Positions 24,965 through 33,999 of a DNA stretch of 64,000 nucleotides are shown piece by piece. Every line of letters starts with the position of its first letter. The first letter of the stretch is position 1. The position numbers and the translations under genes are program-made. The notes beneath the pieces were generated by a model. The model ran no database searches. It saw nothing but the letters and a program-made list of their open reading frames with translations, and was not told where the DNA came from. The stretch is from CAMDPA01 sp964574325 (GTDB lineage Bacteria; Pseudomonadota; Alphaproteobacteria; Rhizobiales; Hyphomicrobiaceae), in contig CAZNMY010000020.1 in the NCBI GenBank assembly GCA_964574325.1, positions 1 through 64,000 of the forward strand, read 5' to 3'.

Positions 24965-25249
24965 ATGGCGAAAGAAGAGCTTCTGGAATTCGAAGGCCAA
25001 GTGGAGGAAGCGCTGCCCGATGGTCGTTTTCGGGTGAAGCTCGACAATGGCCATGAGATCGTCGCGTACACGTCCGGCCGCATGAAGCGCAACCGCATCC
25101 GCGCGATCGCCGGCGACCGCGTCCGGGTCGAGATGTCGCCTTACGATCTCGGCAAGGGCCGTATGATCTTCCGCAACAATGCCAGCGCCGGCCCGCGCCC
25201 TGCCGGAGCAGGAAATCAGAGCCGTCCGCGCCGTTTCGGCGGTCGCTGA
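24965..25249 (+). CDS. infA: Translation initiation factor IF-1, long form
   Basis: IF-1 binds the ribosomal A site during initiation. The 94-residue product has the full OB-fold family core, MAKEELLEFEGQVEEALPDG, with NGHEIVAYTSG and RVEMSPYDL. It carries about 22 extra C-terminal residues rich in Gly, Pro and Arg, ending RPRRFGGR. Standard alphaproteobacterial IF-1 is 72 residues. The long form next to cspA suggests the second, cold-shock-linked infA paralogue found in some Hyphomicrobiales rather than the housekeeping copy. A weak AGGA precedes the ATG. A strong hairpin terminator follows. Confidence 0.93.
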   Translation: MAKEELLEFEGQVEEALPDGRFRVKLDNGHEIVAYTSGRMKRNRIRAIAGDRVRVEMSPYDLGKGRMIFRNNASAGPRPAGAGNQSRPRRFGGR

Positions 25250-25275
25250 AAGTTCTTCGGAACTCGGCGATGCGA

Positions 25276-25301
25276 GGCCTGGCGCAACGCCGGGCTTTTT
25301 T
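25276..25301 (+). terminator. Intrinsic terminator of infA
   Basis: Twenty-six bases past the infA stop, a stem of eight to nine pairs (arms 25276-25284 and 25288-25296, one G-T wobble, three-base loop CAA) is followed at once by TTTTTT (25296-25301). It is the clearest rho-independent terminator in the window. Confidence 0.85.
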
Positions 25302-25335
25302 CTACAGTTCTCGCTTGAACGCAGTATCCAGCGCG

Positions 25336-25548
25336 TCAGCGGCGCCCGAACTGAACCTTCTCGCCGCGCCGCGACGGCATCGGCGCTTCTTCGATGACGC
25401 GCGCGGCATGGCGCGCCCGATCGGCCGACCGCCGATCGCGCAACGCCGACGTCGACTTCGAACCGCGTTGCCACGCCATCGTCAGACCGACGGCCGCGAG
25501 CAGGACCAGTCCCACGCCGAGCACATAGAACAGCATATCGTCCGACAT
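25336..25548 (-). CDS. Small single-pass membrane protein (hypothetical)
   Basis: From an ATG at 25546-25548 the frame gives 70 residues: a short MSDD head, one strong membrane segment (MLFYVLGVGLVLLAAVGLTM, about residues 5-24), then a basic cytoplasmic tail rich in Arg, Ser and Ala. The charge pattern (acidic head, basic tail) indicates N-out, C-in. There is no good ribosome-binding site. It lies between infA and thiS on the opposite strand. I do not recognise it; support is only the coherent small-membrane-protein layout. Confidence 0.45.
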   Translation of the reverse strand: MSDDMLFYVLGVGLVLLAAVGLTMAWQRGSKSTSALRDRRSADRARHAARVIEEAPMPSRRGEKVQFGRR

Positions 25549-25787
25549 TTGATCACGGTCCCGCCAACCCCGAGCAGAAGCTGGGAACAATGACGCGCCG
25601 TTGGCAGTCGCGGGCCACTGTCTCCACCATGCTGCCGACACGTTAACAAGAGCCGGCGGAAGTAGATAAAATCGTAAGCATCGAGGAACTTGTCTTTCGC
25701 CGGAGCAAGGGTGAACCACACCTCCGGCACGACCGCGTCGGCACCCTGCCGGCCCCGCTGCACTTGCAAGTTCCGTCGGGACTTGCG

Positions 25788-26066
25788 ATGTCTGCGGCTA
25801 TGGAAATCGAACCGTCATCAAGGCCCGGCCCCGACGTCCTTGCAGACAACAGCGCGACCGTTCAGGCGCTGAGCCTGCACGTCAACGGCGAGCCGCGTCA
25901 GACCGCTGCCCGAACACTGGCCGAACTGATCGACGAAGCCGGTTATGGCGCAGCCAGGGTCGCGACCGCCGTCAACGGCGACTTCGTGTCCGCGCGCGCG
26001 CGCGCCGCCACCCCCTTGAAATCCGGCGACCGGATCGAGATCGTAGCGCCCCGCCAAGGCGGCTGA
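25788..26066 (+). CDS. thiS: Sulfur carrier protein ThiS
   Basis: ThiS is a ubiquitin-like carrier whose C-terminal Gly-Gly is thiocarboxylated and donates sulfur to ThiG for the thiazole ring of thiamine. The last 66 residues (LSLHVNGEPRQT onward) form the beta-grasp domain and end in PRQGG, the required Gly-Gly. The N-terminal 25 or so residues are extra and the start is uncertain: ATG at 25788 is used here, with ATG at 25764 or 25800 as alternatives. It is followed by thiG (58 bp) and thiE, forming a thiSGE operon. No TPP riboswitch is seen upstream. Confidence 0.9.
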   Translation: MSAAMEIEPSSRPGPDVLADNSATVQALSLHVNGEPRQTAARTLAELIDEAGYGAARVATAVNGDFVSARARAATPLKSGDRIEIVAPRQGG

Positions 26067-26124
26067 GTTGCCGACCCGTTTGTGATTGATGCGCGCATCC
26101 TGCGCGAGACGCGAAGGCAGTTCC

Positions 26125-26955
26125 ATGCTCGACAAGGCCGAACCCCCGAGGGCCGAAAGAATGCAACGGCAGTTTTCCCCTTATGGAACCGTACTCTCGT
26201 CGCGCCTGTTGCTCGGCACCGCGCAGTACCCCTCACCTCAGGTTCTGGCCGACGCCGTGAAGTCCTCGGGCGCGGGCATCGTCACGGTCTCGCTGCGCCG
26301 GGAGCAGGCCCGCGGCAAGGCCGGCGAGCGGTTCATGGAACTGATCCAGCAGATGGGCGCGCGCGTGCTGCCCAACACCGCCGGCTGCCGCACCCCCAAG
26401 GAAGCGATCACGACCGCCCAGATGGCGCGCGAGCTTTTCGACACCAGCTGGATCAAGCTCGAGGTGATCGCCAACGACGACACCTTGCAGCCCGATCTCT
26501 TCGGTCTCGTCGAAGCAGCCGGCGTTCTCGCACGCGATGGTTTCCAGGTATTCCCCTACACCACCGAGGATCTCGGCGCCGCGGAACGTCTGCTGACCGC
26601 GGGTTGCGAGATCCTGATGCCCTGGGGCGCACCGATCGGCACGGGCCGTGGCCTCGCCAACCCCTATGCCCTCCGCACCATGCGCAACTATTTCCCCGAT
26701 GTCCCCCTCGTCGTCGACGCCGGCATCGGCGCACCGTCCCATGCCGCCCAGGCGATGGAGATGGGCTACGACGCCTGCCTCCTCAACACAGCCGTGGCCA
26801 AAGCCGCCGATCCCGTGCGCATGGCCGCAGCCTTCGCCGCCGCGATCGATGCGGGCCGCACCGCCTACGAGGCCGGACTGATGGAAATGCGCGACATGGC
26901 GAGCCCGTCGACACCGGTCGCCGGCACGCCGTTCTTCGATCTGCGCCGCTCTTGA
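26125..26955 (+). CDS. thiG: Thiazole synthase
   Basis: ThiG forms the thiazole phosphate of thiamine from deoxyxylulose 5-phosphate, dehydroglycine and ThiS-thiocarboxylate. The 276-residue TIM-barrel protein has SSRLLLGTAQYPS near the N-terminus and the Schiff-base lysine in IKLEVIAND. NTAGCRT and MPWGAPIGTGRGL follow, and VVDAGIGAPSHA forms the phosphate site. The ATG at 26125 was chosen because it follows GAAGG and matches family length; an ATG at 26086 would add 13 residues. Adjacent to thiS and thiE. Confidence 0.96.
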   Translation: MLDKAEPPRAERMQRQFSPYGTVLSSRLLLGTAQYPSPQVLADAVKSSGAGIVTVSLRREQARGKAGERFMELIQQMGARVLPNTAGCRTPKEAITTAQMARELFDTSWIKLEVIANDDTLQPDLFGLVEAAGVLARDGFQVFPYTTEDLGAAERLLTAGCEILMPWGAPIGTGRGLANPYALRTMRNYFPDVPLVVDAGIGAPSHAAQAMEMGYDACLLNTAVAKAADPVRMAAAFAAAIDAGRTAYEAGLMEMRDMASPSTPVAGTPFFDLRRS

Positions 26956-26985
26956 TCCCTGTTCTGCGAACATCGAGCTGCCCCC

Positions 26986-27618
26986 ATGTCAGTCCAAGAT
27001 CCAGCCGCCCCTGCCCCGCGCATCGCCCGATTCTATCCGATCGTCCCCGACCTCGCCTGGCTCGAACGCCTCGTGCCGCTCGGCGTCGAGACGATCCAGC
27101 TTCGCCTGAAGGATGCCTCCCCCGCCGAGGTGCGCCGGCAGATTGCCGGCAGCCTCGACATCTGCCGCCGGCACCGCTGTGTCTTCATCGTCAACGACTA
27201 CTGGAAAGAGGCGATCGATCTGGGCGCGGAATATCTCCACCTCGGCCAGGAAGACCTCGCCGTCGCCGACCTGAAGGCGATCAAGGCGGCGGGGATGCGG
27301 CTGGGCATTTCGACCCACGATCATGCCGAGCTCGAATTCGCGCTGTCGGTCGCGCCCGACTACATCGCCCTCGGCCCCGTCTACGAGACCAAGCTGAAGG
27401 CGATGAAGTGGAGCCCGCAAGGGCTCGACAAGGTCCGCGACTGGAAGAGCCGCATCGGCGATCTGCCGTTGGTCGCGATCGGCGGCATCACACCGGAGCG
27501 CGCGCCCGGCGTCATCGCAGCCGGCGCCGACAGCGTCGCCGTCATCACCGATTTCTTCACACATCCAGAGCCCGAGCAGCGCGTGCGCCGATGGCTCGAC
27601 TGGGCACGCACATCCTGA
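26986..27618 (+). CDS. thiE: Thiamine-phosphate synthase
   Basis: ThiE joins the pyrimidine and thiazole moieties to make thiamine phosphate. The 210-residue TIM barrel has the family's ETIQLRLKD (about residues 34-42), FIVNDYW, YLHLGQED, LGISTHD, YIALGPVYETK and AIGGI motifs. Substrate-binding residues in the QLRLK and NDYW motifs are present. It is the last gene of the thiSGE operon, 31 bp after thiG. The CHAD-domain gene begins 45 bp later. Confidence 0.95.
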   Translation: MSVQDPAAPAPRIARFYPIVPDLAWLERLVPLGVETIQLRLKDASPAEVRRQIAGSLDICRRHRCVFIVNDYWKEAIDLGAEYLHLGQEDLAVADLKAIKAAGMRLGISTHDHAELEFALSVAPDYIALGPVYETKLKAMKWSPQGLDKVRDWKSRIGDLPLVAIGGITPERAPGVIAAGADSVAVITDFFTHPEPEQRVRRWLDWARTS

Positions 27619-27662
27619 CACACGCGCCGCGTCATCGACACCGCACGGTGCAGGGAGTCCTC

Positions 27663-28730
27663 ATGGCCTACCGCTTCAAATTGAATGAACGCGCCGGAAA
27701 GGCCCTCTTGCGCACCGGCGCCGAGCAATTCGACCGAGCCCTCGCGAGCCTCGACGCCGAAGATCAGAAGTCCGGCGTCCACGACACCCGCAAATCCATC
27801 AAGCGCCTGCGCGCTCTGCTTCGCCTCGCTCGCCCCGGCCTCGACAGATCCGCATACCAGCACCTCAACGAAACCTTGCGCGACGCCGGCCGCACTTTGT
27901 CCGCCACACGCGACAGGGACGTGCTCCTGGCAACCGTAGCGGATATATCCGCTGGCTCACCCGAGTTGCGCCCGACACTGCGCCGCGTTTCGTCCACGAT
28001 CGCGCCGCCCGGCGAGACCCAATCATCGACGAGACGATCCGCGACGAACCGCAAAGCCCACGATCTCCTGAGCACCGCCGCCGAGGAATGGCAGAAACTC
28101 GAGATCACCGAGGACGCATTCGGAACCATCGCAGCAGGCTTGCAACGCGGCATGCGAGACCTCGCGAAGGCTTACGAAGCGACCGAAGGCGGCGACGAGG
28201 AAGCCTTCCACGATCTGCGCAAAGCCGTGCAACGCCACTGGCGCCACATGCGTCTGGTGGAGGCCGGATGGCCGGCATACTTCGTCGCCCGCGCAGACGA
28301 AGCCAAGGCGATCTCGGAGTTGCTCGGCAAAGCCCAGGACCTCACCCTCCTGATCCGCCATCTGCACCAGGAGGAGGCTTCGTCCGGGCAAGCCACCGAT
28401 GCCGCGGACGTGCTCGATGCGCTGAAACACCAGCGCGCCGCCTTGCAGGAAGCCGCCCGCTCCCGCACGCAGCGGCTGCTCGCCGAAGGCCCCCGCGCCC
28501 TCGCCCGCCGCGCAACCGAATACTGGACCGCCGCCATTGCCCTGCGGAAGGCGAAACGCCCCGCGTCGACGAAACCGGCGCCAGAAAAGACGACGGCGGA
28601 AAAAGCAGCCGCGGGAACCGGCAGGTCGCCCCTTACGGGAACGACACCGCGCCGACGGTCTGCAGCATCGAAGCCTCCCCCGGGAAAGCGCCCGGCAAAA
28701 ACGCCTCCGGCACGGGTGAAGCCGGGTTGA
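27663..28730 (+). CDS. CHAD domain-containing protein with basic C-terminal tail
   Basis: CHAD domains are paired four-helix bundles with conserved histidines and basic residues that bind polyphosphate. The 355-residue product shows the first half with VHDTRKSIKRLRALLRL (about 38-54) and the second with FHDLRKAVQRHWRHMRLVE (about 182-200), both canonical. The last 70 residues are a low-complexity Lys/Pro/Thr-rich tail not expected for CHAD, possibly for nucleic acid or polyphosphate interaction. The ATG at 27663 follows AGGGAG. The frame remains open far upstream in thiE but that part is not coding. It follows thiE closely and may be co-transcribed with it. Confidence 0.88.
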   Translation: MAYRFKLNERAGKALLRTGAEQFDRALASLDAEDQKSGVHDTRKSIKRLRALLRLARPGLDRSAYQHLNETLRDAGRTLSATRDRDVLLATVADISAGSPELRPTLRRVSSTIAPPGETQSSTRRSATNRKAHDLLSTAAEEWQKLEITEDAFGTIAAGLQRGMRDLAKAYEATEGGDEEAFHDLRKAVQRHWRHMRLVEAGWPAYFVARADEAKAISELLGKAQDLTLLIRHLHQEEASSGQATDAADVLDALKHQRAALQEAARSRTQRLLAEGPRALARRATEYWTAAIALRKAKRPASTKPAPEKTTAEKAAAGTGRSPLTGTTPRRRSAASKPPPGKRPAKTPPARVKPG

Positions 28731-28859
28731 CGACGCGGCTGCCGGACTGGTCCGGCCGGGCACCGCAGCCGTACCTGTCGCCGAATGAGCCGATGCCGCC
28801 GATCACACCCGGGCGCACGTCGGCTGCCCGATGATCGGCATGTGAAGGAGAAGCAATCG

Positions 28860-29915
28860 ATGCAGGACATGAGTGGCGGGAGATCGCAACCGTCTCCCCT
28901 GCCTTCCGGCCATCCCCCCATCGCCTTCGGCAAGGTCGGCGTGCTCATCGTCAATCTCGGCACGCCCGATGGCACCAGCTACTGGCCGATGCGACGCTAC
29001 CTCTCGGAGTTTCTCAAGGACCGCCGCGTCATCGAATGGTCGCCGCTCTACTGGTATCCGATCCTCTACGGCATCGTGCTCAACAAGCGTCCGCAGCGCG
29101 TCGGCAAAGCCTATGAGGCGATCTGGAACAAGGAACGCGACGAGAGCTTCCTGCGCACCTACACGCGCAGCCAGGCCGAAAAACTGTCGGCATCCCTCAC
29201 GAGCCTGTCGCCCGATATCGTTGTGGACTGGGCGATGCGCTACGGTAATCCGTCGATCGAAAGCCGCATCGGAGCGCTTCAGGCGGCGGGCTGCGAGCGC
29301 ATCCTGACGATCCCGCTCTACCCGCAGTACGCCGCGTCCACCACCGCGACCGTCAACGACAAGACCTTCGACGCCCTGAAGGCGATGCGGTGGCAGCCCG
29401 CGCTGCGCACGGCACCTTCCTGGCACGACGATCCCGTCTACATCGACGCGCTGGCGAAGTCCGTCCGCAGCCGTCTCGCCACGCTGACCTGGGAACCGGA
29501 GGTGATCCTCGCCTCGTTCCACGGCATCCCCAAAAGCTATTTCGCCAAGGGCGATCCCTACTATTGCCACTGCCACAAGACGGCGCGGCTGCTGCGTATT
29601 GCCCTCGGACGCAACGACGAGAACCTCATGCTCACCTTCCAGTCCCGCTTCGGCCCGGAGGAATGGTTGCAGCCCTACACCGACAAGACCGTCGAAGAAC
29701 TGGGCAAGCGCGGCGTCAAGCGCATCGCCGTCATCAATCCCGGCTTCGTCTCGGACTGCCTCGAGACGCTCGAGGAGATCGCCGTCATGGCGCGCGACAG
29801 CTTCCTCGAAGCCGGCGGCAAAGACTTCGCGCACATCCCCTGCCTCAACGACACGCCCGACGGCATGGCCGTGATCGACACCGTCGCGCGCCGCGAATTG
29901 ATGGGCTGGGTCTGA
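28860..29915 (+). CDS. hemH: Ferrochelatase
   Basis: HemH inserts Fe(II) into protoporphyrin IX as the last step of haem synthesis. The 351-residue protein has the VGVLIVNLGTPDG start of the fold (about residues 26-38), the catalytic His in SFHGIPKSY, the conserved TFQSRFGPEEWLQPYT with the acidic pair, and NPGFVSDCLETLEEI. The ATG at 28860 has AAGGAG ten bases before it. The first 25 residues are a flexible extension. No C-terminal iron-sulfur cysteine cluster is obvious. Confidence 0.97.
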   Translation: MQDMSGGRSQPSPLPSGHPPIAFGKVGVLIVNLGTPDGTSYWPMRRYLSEFLKDRRVIEWSPLYWYPILYGIVLNKRPQRVGKAYEAIWNKERDESFLRTYTRSQAEKLSASLTSLSPDIVVDWAMRYGNPSIESRIGALQAAGCERILTIPLYPQYAASTTATVNDKTFDALKAMRWQPALRTAPSWHDDPVYIDALAKSVRSRLATLTWEPEVILASFHGIPKSYFAKGDPYYCHCHKTARLLRIALGRNDENLMLTFQSRFGPEEWLQPYTDKTVEELGKRGVKRIAVINPGFVSDCLETLEEIAVMARDSFLEAGGKDFAHIPCLNDTPDGMAVIDTVARRELMGWV

Positions 29916-30012
29916 CGGCGACGCCATCGGCGGACACATCGCCATCAATCGTTAACCGGATCGCAAAGGTCGATATGGGATTCTGCCCCGCCACATGGAG
30001 CGGGGGCCCCGG

Positions 30013-31551
30013 ATGAAAGACGCGAGCATACAGGCGGCACGGGCCACCGGCACCTTCGATCAGTGGGCGGACCACGTGCGGCGCTCGACGTGGCTGTTGC
30101 CCGCCGTGGCGGCATTGGCGGTCTTGACCGTTCGCTCCCTGAGTGCACCCGGCGTCGACGTATCGGCCCTCCTGACCTGGGCCGAACGCCTCGTCGACGG
30201 CGGCAAGCCGTTCGTCGACTTCGTCGAGGTCAACCCGCCCGGCTCCATCATGCTGTACGTGCCCGGCGTCGTTCTCGGACGAGTCCTCGGCATATCGCCC
30301 GAAATCGCCACCAACGGGCTCGTTCTCGGCCTCATCGCGCTTTCGCTCCACCTCTGCTGGTCGTTTCTGAATACGGCCCGAACGCTGGCGCACAACGACC
30401 GGCCTGCTCTGTTGGCAGCCGCGATCGTCATTCTGGGCGCGATGCCCGCCGTCGCGTTCGCACAGCGCGAGCACATCGGCATCATCGCCGTGCTGCCGTT
30501 CCTGTGCGTGTGCGTAGCCGAGATCGCGAACAAGAGGCCGGCGTTCTGGCTACGTGGCATCGCCGGATTGCTCGCAGGCCTGTCGATGGTCGCCAAACCT
30601 CACTTCGCACTGCTCCTCGCCGCCGTGATGATCCATCTGGTGCTGGCAACCCGCAACGTCCGCCACGTCGTTCACGTCCAGTGGATCGCCGCTGGCGCCG
30701 TCGTGGCGGCCTACTTGGCCTTCACATACACCGCCTACCCGGAGTTCTATTCGACCGCACTTCCCAGAATTACCGACGTCTACCTGGGCTGGCGCGTCAG
30801 TCTCGCCCGTCTGATCTTCAATCCGGTCCTGATGGTCGCCGCCATCGTCGTGGCGTTGGAAGTGCGCCTTCACGCCGAGCGCCCGCTTTTGCCCGTCACT
30901 CACCTCGCACTGACCGCCGGCGGCGTGGCGATTGCCCTGTTCTACCTTCAAGCCCGCGCATGGCCCTACCACGCGCTTCCCGCGATCACACTGATCGCCT
31001 TGGGCCTGGCAGTGGAAGCAACGCGTCGTGGCCCCGCGCTGTCGCGAAAGACGTACCGGTCTCTCTTGGCCATCGCCGTCGCCGTTCCCGCCCTGACGTT
31101 TGCCTGGTGCTACAAGGACGCCGACCGCGACAACGACAAGGTCGCCGCATTCGTGACCGCCATCCATCCGCGGCCGCGCATGCTGACGATTGCCGAGGAC
31201 ATCTCGATCGGACATCCGCTGGTCCGCCGCGTCGATGGCGTCTGGAGCCACCGCGTCACGCATTTGTGGAGCGCATTCGGATTCTACCAGCAGCTCGCGA
31301 TGAGCCCGCCGCCTTCGGGCGAACGCCTCGCCCGTTTGCAAGGGCATCTAGAAGCCGAGATCCGGGAACTCGCCCGATCCATCGAGCGCGAGGCGCCCGA
31401 CATCATCGTGGCCCAGACGGGCTTCCCCGGAGTGCAGAGCCTCGATTGGCTCGCGTGGGCGCGGGAGCAGCCGTTGCTCGCCCGCCAACTCGAAAATTAC
31501 GTCAGTGCCGGCCGGGTCGAGGACGTCGAAGTCCTGAAGCGCAGACGATAG
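30013..31551 (+). CDS. Polytopic membrane protein, PMT/ArnT-like glycosyltransferase
   Basis: The 512-residue product has about ten hydrophobic segments between residues 25 and 350, then a soluble C-terminal domain of about 150 residues. An acidic residue in the first periplasmic loop (FVDFVEVNPPGS, about residues 68-79) and the Pro-containing PPG match the catalytic loop of GT-C dolichyl/undecaprenyl-phosphate sugar transferases. Family assignment is from topology and this motif only, so the donor and acceptor cannot be named. The ATG at 30013 follows GGGGGCC. The downstream gene is convergent. Confidence 0.7.
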   Translation: MKDASIQAARATGTFDQWADHVRRSTWLLPAVAALAVLTVRSLSAPGVDVSALLTWAERLVDGGKPFVDFVEVNPPGSIMLYVPGVVLGRVLGISPEIATNGLVLGLIALSLHLCWSFLNTARTLAHNDRPALLAAAIVILGAMPAVAFAQREHIGIIAVLPFLCVCVAEIANKRPAFWLRGIAGLLAGLSMVAKPHFALLLAAVMIHLVLATRNVRHVVHVQWIAAGAVVAAYLAFTYTAYPEFYSTALPRITDVYLGWRVSLARLIFNPVLMVAAIVVALEVRLHAERPLLPVTHLALTAGGVAIALFYLQARAWPYHALPAITLIALGLAVEATRRGPALSRKTYRSLLAIAVAVPALTFAWCYKDADRDNDKVAAFVTAIHPRPRMLTIAEDISIGHPLVRRVDGVWSHRVTHLWSAFGFYQQLAMSPPPSGERLARLQGHLEAEIRELARSIEREAPDIIVAQTGFPGVQSLDWLAWAREQPLLARQLENYVSAGRVEDVEVLKRRR

Positions 31552-31587
31552 CGCCCGTCGCACGTCGCACCACCATATCCTGCACGT

Positions 31588-33999
31588 TCAATCGCCGCGT
31601 CCCTTCAGGATGCCCGTGAACCCCGTCACCATCAGTGACGTCAGGACGATACCCAGGATCGCTTCGATGATCCCGAGCACGTAGAGCAAGCCGCCGATGG
31701 TGATCGCGACGGTCGGCGCTTTGTCCACGGTCTTGCCACCCGCCCCCTGACGCGGCGATGCCGCGCTGGCCGGCCACGGCAACGGCAGCTCCGCGAGCGG
31801 ACCGAAGTCGATGTTCGGCCGCCAGTGATCCTCGTAGCCGAACGATACGAACGGCACGAACACGTCGAACGAATAAGCCAGTGCATGAAACCCCGGATAG
31901 GTCTGCTGGAAGCGCTCGTCGCGATAGGCATCCTTGTTGCGGATCACGAACACGCTCTCGTCGAAGCAGCCGGCATCCGCGCACATCCGCTGCGCCCCCG
32001 CCCACACGCCCGCGAACATGACGACGACCGCCACCATCCACACGACCGTGCGCCAGGGGTTGTGGCCGTAGAGCGCGAACCAGTCGAGCAGCCGGTTCTG
32101 CCACCGCCCGCCGAACGTCATCGACGCGCTTCGCCGCTCTCGCCTCAGCCTTGCGATCTCGATCAGCCTGCTGTCGTCGACATAGCCTTGCCGCGCGAGC
32201 CGGTCGGCGAGCGCCACCCACGCCTGCGGCTTGAAGTGTCCCGCCCCGTCGGCCTCCGCCTGTCCGTCGAGCCACACGATCCGCCGCGCCGACACCCGAT
32301 CGGTCCGCTTCATCTTCGGCGTGGCGTCCGCGATCCCGGATGGATTGGTGAGGTGATCGTAGACGAAGCCCTCGAGCACGATGTGGTCGATCTCGCGTCC
32401 GTCCTTGGACGTGGCGCGCTTGGCCGGTGGCGGCGTCCAAGCGTCGGCATGATCCTCGAAGCTGCCCGCGCGCGCCCGCGACAGATCGATGATACCGCGC
32501 GGCCGGTCGGCTGCACGCATCGGCATGACCAGACGATTGACCTCCGCATCGACGAGGCTGACGGCCGTCTCGTCGCCGTGCGCGGCGGCCTGCTCGAATG
32601 CGGGCGCCACCGGTTGTCCACCGCGCGCGATCGCAGCGCTCACGATCTGGCTCCCGCGCAGATCGAGCGCGCCATGCACGCGCGCCTGATCCAGCACGAC
32701 AGCGCCATGAAGCTGGGCGCCACCCGTCAATTCGATGTCGCGCCGGAACAGCGCGCCCGAGGCGAGCAGTGCCGTCCCCGCCTCGACCTTCAGCGTCGCC
32801 CCCCGCAATCGCAACTGATTGCCGAACTCCGCCGCCGGGAAGCGCACGAGACCGTGCACCGTCGACCGGGAGAGGAAGCACCCACCGTGAATTCGCGCGC
32901 CATCGCCGCGGATCGCGATGTCCGTGCCGAACAGACGCGCCTCCGTCAGACGAAGCTGTCCTTCGACCCGCGCGCCGGGAATGGCGAACTGACCGATCAG
33001 TTTCGCCCGTGGCATCTCCCAGTTCCCGCCGACATGGATGACGTCGGCCGCGATCGCCGTCTCGCCGCCGTCGATCTCCACGCCGTCGGCATGGAACGTG
33101 TTGCCGACCTTGGCCCCTTCGAGCAGCAGCGAGCCGCGCAGCCGAGCCTTGTCGAGCACGATGCCGTGACTGACTTCGAGGCCGCGCGCGTCGATCGCGG
33201 CGGGGTTTCCCTCGACCACGAACCCTTCGCCCGACAGCCGCCCCTGCAAGCGCGCGTTGACGAGCGAGATCGCACCGGAAAATTGCGCGCCGGCCAGCAG
33301 CATGTCGCCGCCCAGACGCGCACTCTCCGCATTGAACGCGGTCCCGGCCCGCACGAGCAACAGCCCTTCCGCGTAGACGCCGGACTGCAGGTGCGCCCGC
33401 GGCAATGCGATTTCGCCGGACGCCTTCGCCCGCCGCAGGATCAACGGCCCCGTCACGCGAACGCCAGCGCCGAGCAGCGCGGCCTTGCCATCGCCGATCT
33501 CGGTCCCTTCCAGCGCCAGCGCACCGCCCACGTTCGCGCCGCGCACCAGCAGCGTTCCCTTGACGAGACCGCCACCCAGGAACAGACCGTTGTCGAACTC
33601 GGTTCGATCCGCCACGATGTTGCCGAGCACCGTGCAGGAATGGATGCCGAGCCGGCGCAGGCGGCCGTCACGGATCACGATCGCGCCCTTGTCGCCGCCC
33701 GCTTCGAACCGGGAGTGCCACACGAGAAACGGTTTCGACAGCGTCGCCCCCTCGAGGTCGAGGCAGCCCTGGATGATCACCTTGCTGAGTCGGAGGCCGC
33801 CCGGCGGCAATACCCAACCCGGCCGCGCTTCGAGCAGCAGGTCGCGCACGACGGCGGCGCGAACCGGACGCCGCTTGAGGTCGGCATGCTCGCCCGCGAC
33901 CGCAGCCCGGACGAGTTCCGCCTCCGCCTCGCTCAGCGTATCCGGCTCGCTCGGTTGAAGGGAAGCCACCGCCCCCGTATCGGTCATGCCGTCTTCCAT
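31588..33999 (-). CDS. Large beta-solenoid protein with C-terminal membrane domain
   Basis: The 803-residue product has a long central region (about 70-510) of short repeats of the form LxLxGAxLxGxLxL, characteristic of a right-handed beta-solenoid of the pentapeptide or bactofilin type. A charged linker follows. Near the C-terminus are a membrane segment (VVWMVAVVVMFAGVWAG) and, after an extracytoplasmic loop with two nearby cysteines (MCADAGCF), two more hydrophobic stretches to the end. This resembles proteins loosely called membrane-associated oxidoreductases in actinomycetes, but no redox motif is visible. The ATG at 33999 is used; an ATG four codons later is possible. Confidence 0.75.
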   Translation of the reverse strand: MEDGMTDTGAVASLQPSEPDTLSEAEAELVRAAVAGEHADLKRRPVRAAVVRDLLLEARPGWVLPPGGLRLSKVIIQGCLDLEGATLSKPFLVWHSRFEAGGDKGAIVIRDGRLRRLGIHSCTVLGNIVADRTEFDNGLFLGGGLVKGTLLVRGANVGGALALEGTEIGDGKAALLGAGVRVTGPLILRRAKASGEIALPRAHLQSGVYAEGLLLVRAGTAFNAESARLGGDMLLAGAQFSGAISLVNARLQGRLSGEGFVVEGNPAAIDARGLEVSHGIVLDKARLRGSLLLEGAKVGNTFHADGVEIDGGETAIAADVIHVGGNWEMPRAKLIGQFAIPGARVEGQLRLTEARLFGTDIAIRGDGARIHGGCFLSRSTVHGLVRFPAAEFGNQLRLRGATLKVEAGTALLASGALFRRDIELTGGAQLHGAVVLDQARVHGALDLRGSQIVSAAIARGGQPVAPAFEQAAAHGDETAVSLVDAEVNRLVMPMRAADRPRGIIDLSRARAGSFEDHADAWTPPPAKRATSKDGREIDHIVLEGFVYDHLTNPSGIADATPKMKRTDRVSARRIVWLDGQAEADGAGHFKPQAWVALADRLARQGYVDDSRLIEIARLRRERRSASMTFGGRWQNRLLDWFALYGHNPWRTVVWMVAVVVMFAGVWAGAQRMCADAGCFDESVFVIRNKDAYRDERFQQTYPGFHALAYSFDVFVPFVSFGYEDHWRPNIDFGPLAELPLPWPASAASPRQGAGGKTVDKAPTVAITIGGLLYVLGIIEAILGIVLTSLMVTGFTGILKGRGD

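Noticed and set aside
25620..25790. A TPP riboswitch upstream of thiS
   Set aside because: The conserved CTGAGA and GATAATGC-like segments of the thi box are not present on the plus strand before thiS.
26082..27662. A very long plus-strand frame continuing upstream from the CHAD gene through thiG and thiE
   Set aside because: It overlaps two certain genes in another frame, is Arg/Pro-rich as antiframe sequence in GC-rich DNA, and the ATG at 27663 has a ribosome-binding site and starts the recognisable CHAD domain.
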